Below are positions 43,073 to 46,889 of a DNA stretch of 46,889 nt, piece by piece. The position numbers were made by a program, and so were the translations under genes. The notes beneath the pieces are model-generated. The model saw nothing but the letters and a program-made list of their open reading frames with translations. It was not told the DNA's origin and searched no databases. The stretch is from JAFGSZ01 sp964492185 (GTDB taxonomy: Bacteria > Bacteroidota > Bacteroidia > Bacteroidales > UBA10428), in the NCBI GenBank assembly GCA_964492185.1, contig CAZBJH010000012.1:1-46889 (forward strand), in the 5' to 3' direction. Each line of letters begins with the position of its first letter. The first letter of the stretch is position 1.

Positions 43073-43090
43073 AATAATACAGGCTAAAAT
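43073..43090. repeat. family-4 hairpin remnant, copy 4
   Basis: AATAATACAGGCTAAAAT matches the right half of the 29041 copy and is fused to truncated element F. Confidence 0.4.
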
Positions 43091-43150
43091 GTTATTACTG
43101 TTTATCTTTATCCGGTACCCGGAAGTAATAAACTAAAAATTTTCTCAATT

Positions 43151-43996
43151 ATGATTTATTTTACCGACCATGAAATTGATAATTTTCTAAGCGAAGACCT
43201 GCCATTTGAAGATATAACCACTTCTTTCCTTAAACTGGAAAACAAACCTGTAAAAATACAATTCACTACCCATCATAACACAGTCGTTTGTTGTACTGAA
43301 GAAGTCCGCAGAATTTTCTCCAAGCTGACAATACAAACCACACTTTTCACGACCAGCGGTGAACATATTGAAAAATCAGTAAAATTCTTTGAAGCCGAGG
43401 GACTGGCAAAGAATATCCATGCCGCGTGGCGGGTGTGTGAAAATCTTATGGGCTTTGCCTCTGGCATAGCCACACGCACCAAATTACTCACTGATAAAGC
43501 CGCCTCCGTTAATCCCGGAGTAATGGTTTGTACTACAAGAAAAACCTTTCCCGGCACACGGAAAATTGCCGTAAAATCGGTGCTTGCAGGTAATGGTTCC
43601 GTTCACCGCCTGGGATTGTCCGATACCATCCTGATCTTTAAAAACCACATAAATCTTTTTGAAAATCCGAAAGATATGTTGCACCGGATATCTGTCAGCA
43701 AACCGGCAGCAGGTGACAAATGCATTACAGTAGAAACAGCAAGCAGTGAATTTGCCAAAACACTGATCAATTCAGGAATAAAGAATATACAACTCAACCG
43801 GTTTCCTCCTGCTGAGCTGAAGAAATTATCCAAGGTCCTTCGAAAAATCAATGCCGGCATTAACATCATTGCTGCAGGCGGTATCACTGACAAAAACATT
43901 GAAAAATATGCACAGAGCGGTGTGAATATCATCGTAACCTCCTGGCCCTATCAGGGGCCGCCGGCTGATTTTGGGGTTTCAATAACCCCATTGTAG
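43151..43996 (+). CDS. modD: ModD-like (nicotinate phosphoribosyltransferase-fold) protein
   Basis: The 281-residue protein resembles ModD, a quinolinate-phosphoribosyltransferase-fold family associated with molybdate transport operons in other bacteria. Signatures are IYFTDHEIDNFLSEDLPFEDITT at the start, EGLAKNIHAAWRVCENLMGFASGIATRT at about 82-109, VCTTRKTFPGTRKIAVKSVLAGNG at about 126-149 (PRTase-like), and AAGGITDKNIEKYAQSGVNIIVTSWPY near the end. No mod transporter or molybdopterin gene is in the window, so it is an orphan here. Its enzymatic reaction is unknown. NadC itself is less likely, because the start and the VHRLGLSDTILIFKNH region are ModD-like. Confidence 0.8.
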   Translation: MIYFTDHEIDNFLSEDLPFEDITTSFLKLENKPVKIQFTTHHNTVVCCTEEVRRIFSKLTIQTTLFTTSGEHIEKSVKFFEAEGLAKNIHAAWRVCENLMGFASGIATRTKLLTDKAASVNPGVMVCTTRKTFPGTRKIAVKSVLAGNGSVHRLGLSDTILIFKNHINLFENPKDMLHRISVSKPAAGDKCITVETASSEFAKTLINSGIKNIQLNRFPPAELKKLSKVLRKINAGINIIAAGGITDKNIEKYAQSGVNIIVTSWPYQGPPADFGVSITPL

Positions 43997-44032
43997 CTAT
44001 GATTGTTAATTTCTGATACCTATTATTCCCGC

Positions 44033-46456
44033 TCACTCATCTCTAAGCGATTCACCAGGATCCTTAACGGCCGATTTATATGATTGGAGGCCGGTGGTAA
44101 TCAAGGAGACAATAAGAACAATCAGTGTCGCGATGATAAAATACAGGGGGTGAATGATCACCCGGTACGAGAAATCGGCAAGCCACCAACGGGCAACTAT
44201 ATATACAATGATCCAGGCAAATATTGTTGATCCGAGAACCAGCAATCCGGTTTCTTTTGATAATAAAAAAATGATCCTTGTAACAGAAGCTCCCATTGCT
44301 TTTCTTATACCTATCTCGTGAAGGCGCCGTGAAGATGTAAAAGCTAACAAACCAAGTAATCCCAGGCACGCTACAAAAACCGAAAGTATTGAAAAAAAAA
44401 TAAATATCCGGCTTACACTGAGAAGATAATCATAATGTGATTGAAGGTCATCATCAAGATGAAAATGCACGAAAGGATAATCTCTTGTATAACTATTCCA
44501 TGTACTTTCAATAAATGAAACCGCTTCTCCCACTTTCTCTGATCTCAGACTTACAGTTAAATAACCCTCCCAATTACCATGCATAAGCTGTATTACCAGT
44601 GGCTGCATTTTTGTTTCAAGCGTTTCAAAATGAAAATTCCTTGCTACTCCAATAATGGTAAATACTGAATTTTTTTCGCTTTTGGCATTATGATAAAGTA
44701 ACTTTCTACCGATGACAGAATCTTCTCCAATCATTTGTACAGCAGCTTCATTCAATATGCAGGCAAACGAATCGGCAGGATGATCCTTTGAAAAAAACCG
44801 GCCATTAATGATCCCGATGTCAAATGTCTCTTTAAAATCGTAATTTACAAACAACTGATTGATCAAATAACTTTTGTTACCGGGTGAATTTTCGAGTTTA
44901 TAGCTTGTACTTGTAAATATCCTTCCCGGTATGGTGTTTGAATTTGTTGTAGCCAGCACATCAGGATGAGACTTAATATCTTTTTTAAAATTATCCAGAT
45001 TCTCATGCAGGGCATCAGGCCTACGTATAACCAGCATATGGTCTTTTCTGAACCCCAAATCCTTATCCTGAATAAACCGCCATTGGGCATATATAATAAA
45101 AGTCAGGATAATGCTTACCGTTGCCACCAAAAACTGAAAGAAGACCAGTATTACTCTCAGCTTAACATTTTTCCTGCCAGGCATTATCCAACCCTTCAGA
45201 ACATCAACTGTTTTAAATGATGAGAGAAAAAACGCGGGATAACTTCCTGCCGCCAGACCGACAAATCCTGTTAACGCGATAATCAGAATCAATCCTGAAC
45301 CGCTTTTTAAAAGTTGCAGATTAAGATTCAAACTAAGATAATTGTTCAGAAGGGGCAATAACAATTCTGCCAACAATAGTGTAATACCGAGAGCAATAAA
45401 GCTCATAATGAAATATTCAACAAGAAATTGCCTGATCAGTAATTTTTTTCCTGATCCTGCCAGCTTTCGAATTCCAATTTCCTTTGCCCTGGATGCTGCC
45501 CTTGCTGTGGATAAACTCATAAAATTTATACATGCTATGATAACACTGAGTATAGCAAGGACCAAAAAAATATACAGGTACCGGATATCAGAATTAGGTT
45601 CCAGTTCATATTGCAGATTGCTTTTTAAATGGATATCTGAAACCGGCTGTAATTCAAATGAATAGTAGTTATTGCCCGCCGAAGATCCACTGGTTTTAAA
45701 ATCCATATACCTGCTCAGTTCGGGTTTAACATATTGGTCTACTACCGCGGCAAGGTCATTCTCAAGTTTCGATATATCAATGTTACTGTTAACCAGAATA
45801 TAAGTATAATACATATGACTCGACCAAACATCATGAAGATATTTTTTCAGTGATGAAAGAGAAGCCAGCATATCAAAATGAAGGTGTGTATTATCCGGGA
45901 TATTTTGTATAATCCCGGTAACTTTATAGTAAGTGCTGTCATCTTCTATCTTCAAATATTTCCCCAGGGGATCAATGTTTCCAAAATATTTTCTTGCTGT
46001 TTCTTCGGTAAGCACCACTTTGTTCGGGCCTTGCAAAGCAGTTTCAGGGTCACCCAGTAAAAACCTGTGTGTGAATATGTCGAAATAGCCTGAATCAGCA
46101 AAGAGCAACCTGTCTTCATTAAAACGGATATCCTCGCAGCTTACCAGCCAGGCACCATATTTCCCGACCCTGACCGATTTCTCAATGTCATGATATTCTG
46201 ATACCAGTGTCCTTGCCAAAGGAGCAGCCGTCAATGCATGATTAAAACTTTGCCCGTTATTTAGTCCCTCAACAGTGACCCTGTATATTCGATCCTTATT
46301 AGCATGAAAATCCTCAAATCCCGACTCAAACAACAGGTAAAGAAGAATAAAAACGGCACTTGCCATACCTATGGCAAGTCCCAAGATATTCATAACCACA
46401 TAGGCCTGCTGTTTTCTTATTACCCTCCATGATATTTTAAAAAAATCTTTTATCAT
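44033..46456 (-). CDS. ABC transporter permease, FtsX/MacB type
   Basis: The 807-residue membrane protein has the duplicated architecture of Bacteroidota macrolide-export-like permeases: membrane segment at about 20-43, a periplasmic MacB_PCD domain (about 45-280), three membrane segments near 285-405 (first FtsX domain), a fifth near 430-452, a second periplasmic domain (about 455-675), and three more segments near 680-800 (second FtsX domain). Signatures are ARAASRAKEIGIRKLAGSGKKLL and SRRLHEIGIRKAMGAS, the coupling motifs contacting the ATPase. No ABC ATPase is encoded next to it. Likely substrates are antimicrobial peptides, signalling molecules or lipoproteins; this cannot be decided. 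Confidence 0.88.
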   Translation of the reverse strand: MIKDFFKISWRVIRKQQAYVVMNILGLAIGMASAVFILLYLLFESGFEDFHANKDRIYRVTVEGLNNGQSFNHALTAAPLARTLVSEYHDIEKSVRVGKYGAWLVSCEDIRFNEDRLLFADSGYFDIFTHRFLLGDPETALQGPNKVVLTEETARKYFGNIDPLGKYLKIEDDSTYYKVTGIIQNIPDNTHLHFDMLASLSSLKKYLHDVWSSHMYYTYILVNSNIDISKLENDLAAVVDQYVKPELSRYMDFKTSGSSAGNNYYSFELQPVSDIHLKSNLQYELEPNSDIRYLYIFLVLAILSVIIACINFMSLSTARAASRAKEIGIRKLAGSGKKLLIRQFLVEYFIMSFIALGITLLLAELLLPLLNNYLSLNLNLQLLKSGSGLILIIALTGFVGLAAGSYPAFFLSSFKTVDVLKGWIMPGRKNVKLRVILVFFQFLVATVSIILTFIIYAQWRFIQDKDLGFRKDHMLVIRRPDALHENLDNFKKDIKSHPDVLATTNSNTIPGRIFTSTSYKLENSPGNKSYLINQLFVNYDFKETFDIGIINGRFFSKDHPADSFACILNEAAVQMIGEDSVIGRKLLYHNAKSEKNSVFTIIGVARNFHFETLETKMQPLVIQLMHGNWEGYLTVSLRSEKVGEAVSFIESTWNSYTRDYPFVHFHLDDDLQSHYDYLLSVSRIFIFFSILSVFVACLGLLGLLAFTSSRRLHEIGIRKAMGASVTRIIFLLSKETGLLVLGSTIFAWIIVYIVARWWLADFSYRVIIHPLYFIIATLIVLIVSLITTGLQSYKSAVKDPGESLRDE

Positions 46457-46516
46457 TTCTTTGCCTGATCAGCCTGTAGAATTAACCTGTACCTCATATA
46501 TCAATCAGAACATAAT

Positions 46517-46682
46517 TAGTGTCTGTCCATAAAGTCCCATTTGTCGTGTTACGCTTGTCTGAATATTGCTCATTTATTACTAGTAAACTCCGCGTTTTCG
46601 GACCGCGCGAGCCTTGCAAATTGAACTTTCTGAACAGACACATGACCAATTAAACATTTTGCCAATTTGATAGACAGACATT
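46517..46682 (-). repeat. family-1 palindromic element, copy G
   Basis: Full copy in reverse orientation about 60 bases upstream of the ABC permease start. It begins TAGTGTCTGTCCATAAAGTC and ends near GATAGACAGACATTA. Its middle stem pairs less well (GTCCGAAAACG / ATATTCAGAC). Confidence 0.75.
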
Positions 46683-46833
46683 AATTAATACCCAAGCTTC
46701 ATGCCAATTATGCTAATCTCCTTATATATTGCTTATTGCATTACCTTCAGTTGTATTGTTACAGGTAATAATTATGTACGGTTATGATACACCAGGCGTT
46801 CGATACCGTATGATTCAGGATCTGACACCTATA
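46683..46833. other. intergenic DNA without recognised features
   Basis: About 150 bases of AT-rich sequence between repeat copy G and a family-2 element. I see no gene or clear control signal. Confidence 0.5.
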
Positions 46834-46889
46834 TAGTGTTTGTCAATAAACTCGTAGTGTTTGTTCAGAATGTTCGAGATCAAGGCGCG
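46834..46889 (+). repeat. family-2 element, copy 2, cut by the window edge
   Basis: Starts TAGTGTTTGTCAATAAACTC, continues GTAGTGTTTGTTCAG and the 23-base stretch shared with the 29601 element, and is truncated by the end of the window. Its left terminus equals the family-1 terminus, showing that families 1 and 2 share ends. Confidence 0.55.

Noticed and set aside
7748..46682. Repeated palindromes as a CRISPR array
   Set aside because: Copies are kilobases apart, about 165 bp long, in both orientations and without spacers or cas genes.

Overview
This window looks like a chromosomal segment of a Bacteroidota bacterium, probably of the order Bacteroidales or a close relative. The evidence is the gene content: a GlsB-type N-acyltransferase, an RprX/RprY-like two-component pair, an IPExxxVDY protein beside RNase III, a split leu cluster with two LeuA-family enzymes, and an ExbB/ExbD/ExbD operon. 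The base composition is AT-rich and the best promoter fits the Bacteroides-type TTTG...TAnnTTTG pattern. Almost all genes are housekeeping. I see no integrase, transposase, CRISPR array, prophage block or rRNA.

Layout. 1-4.9 kb: glsB, a nested palindromic repeat, then purF, a SPOR-domain protein and a LEA-type lipoprotein on the minus strand, and a CoA-binding protein on the plus strand. 5.0-11.7 kb: the minus-strand operon leuA-leuC-leuD-[repeat]-cimA/leuA2-leuB, preceded by a strong promoter, a 20-codon leader peptide with four consecutive Leu codons, and mutually exclusive hairpins ending in an intrinsic terminator, which is a classical attenuator. 11.8-18.8 kb: yebC, a lone STAS protein, the RprXY-like two-component system, and acpP-fabF-rnc-IPExxxVDY with a terminator. 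19.1-23.6 kb: purN, then a four-gene plus-strand operon of an RsbU-like phosphatase with a sensor domain, an RsbW-like kinase, an RsbV-like STAS protein and a GPP34 (GOLPH3-like) protein. This is the most interesting functional grouping. 23.8-32.6 kb: leuS with an M23 peptidase, two tRNA-Arg genes, a small holin-like membrane protein, a PepSY-like secreted protein, the Exb operon and tRNA-Ser. 32.7-38.2 kb: ansA, tatD, dprA, a small membrane protein, a repeat-rich 0.7 kb gap, an outer-membrane barrel protein and tadA. 38.7-46.5 kb: aspS, a flavin reductase gene broken by two compensating homopolymer frameshifts, lepA, an orphan modD and a large FtsX/MacB-type ABC permease.

The intergenic DNA carries several non-coding repeat families. 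Family 1 (about 165 bp, six full copies plus one truncated) has terminal inverted repeats and folds into a long three-part hairpin whose stems covary between copies. Family 2 shares its termini but has a different core. Family 3 is a single large nested palindrome. Family 4 is a roughly 40-bp hairpin present as three copies and a remnant. They lie in every gene orientation, including inside the leu operon, and several end exactly at stop codons. This suggests mobile, non-autonomous elements rather than dedicated terminators.

Functions are inferred from recognisable motifs and family knowledge; no search or folding program was run.
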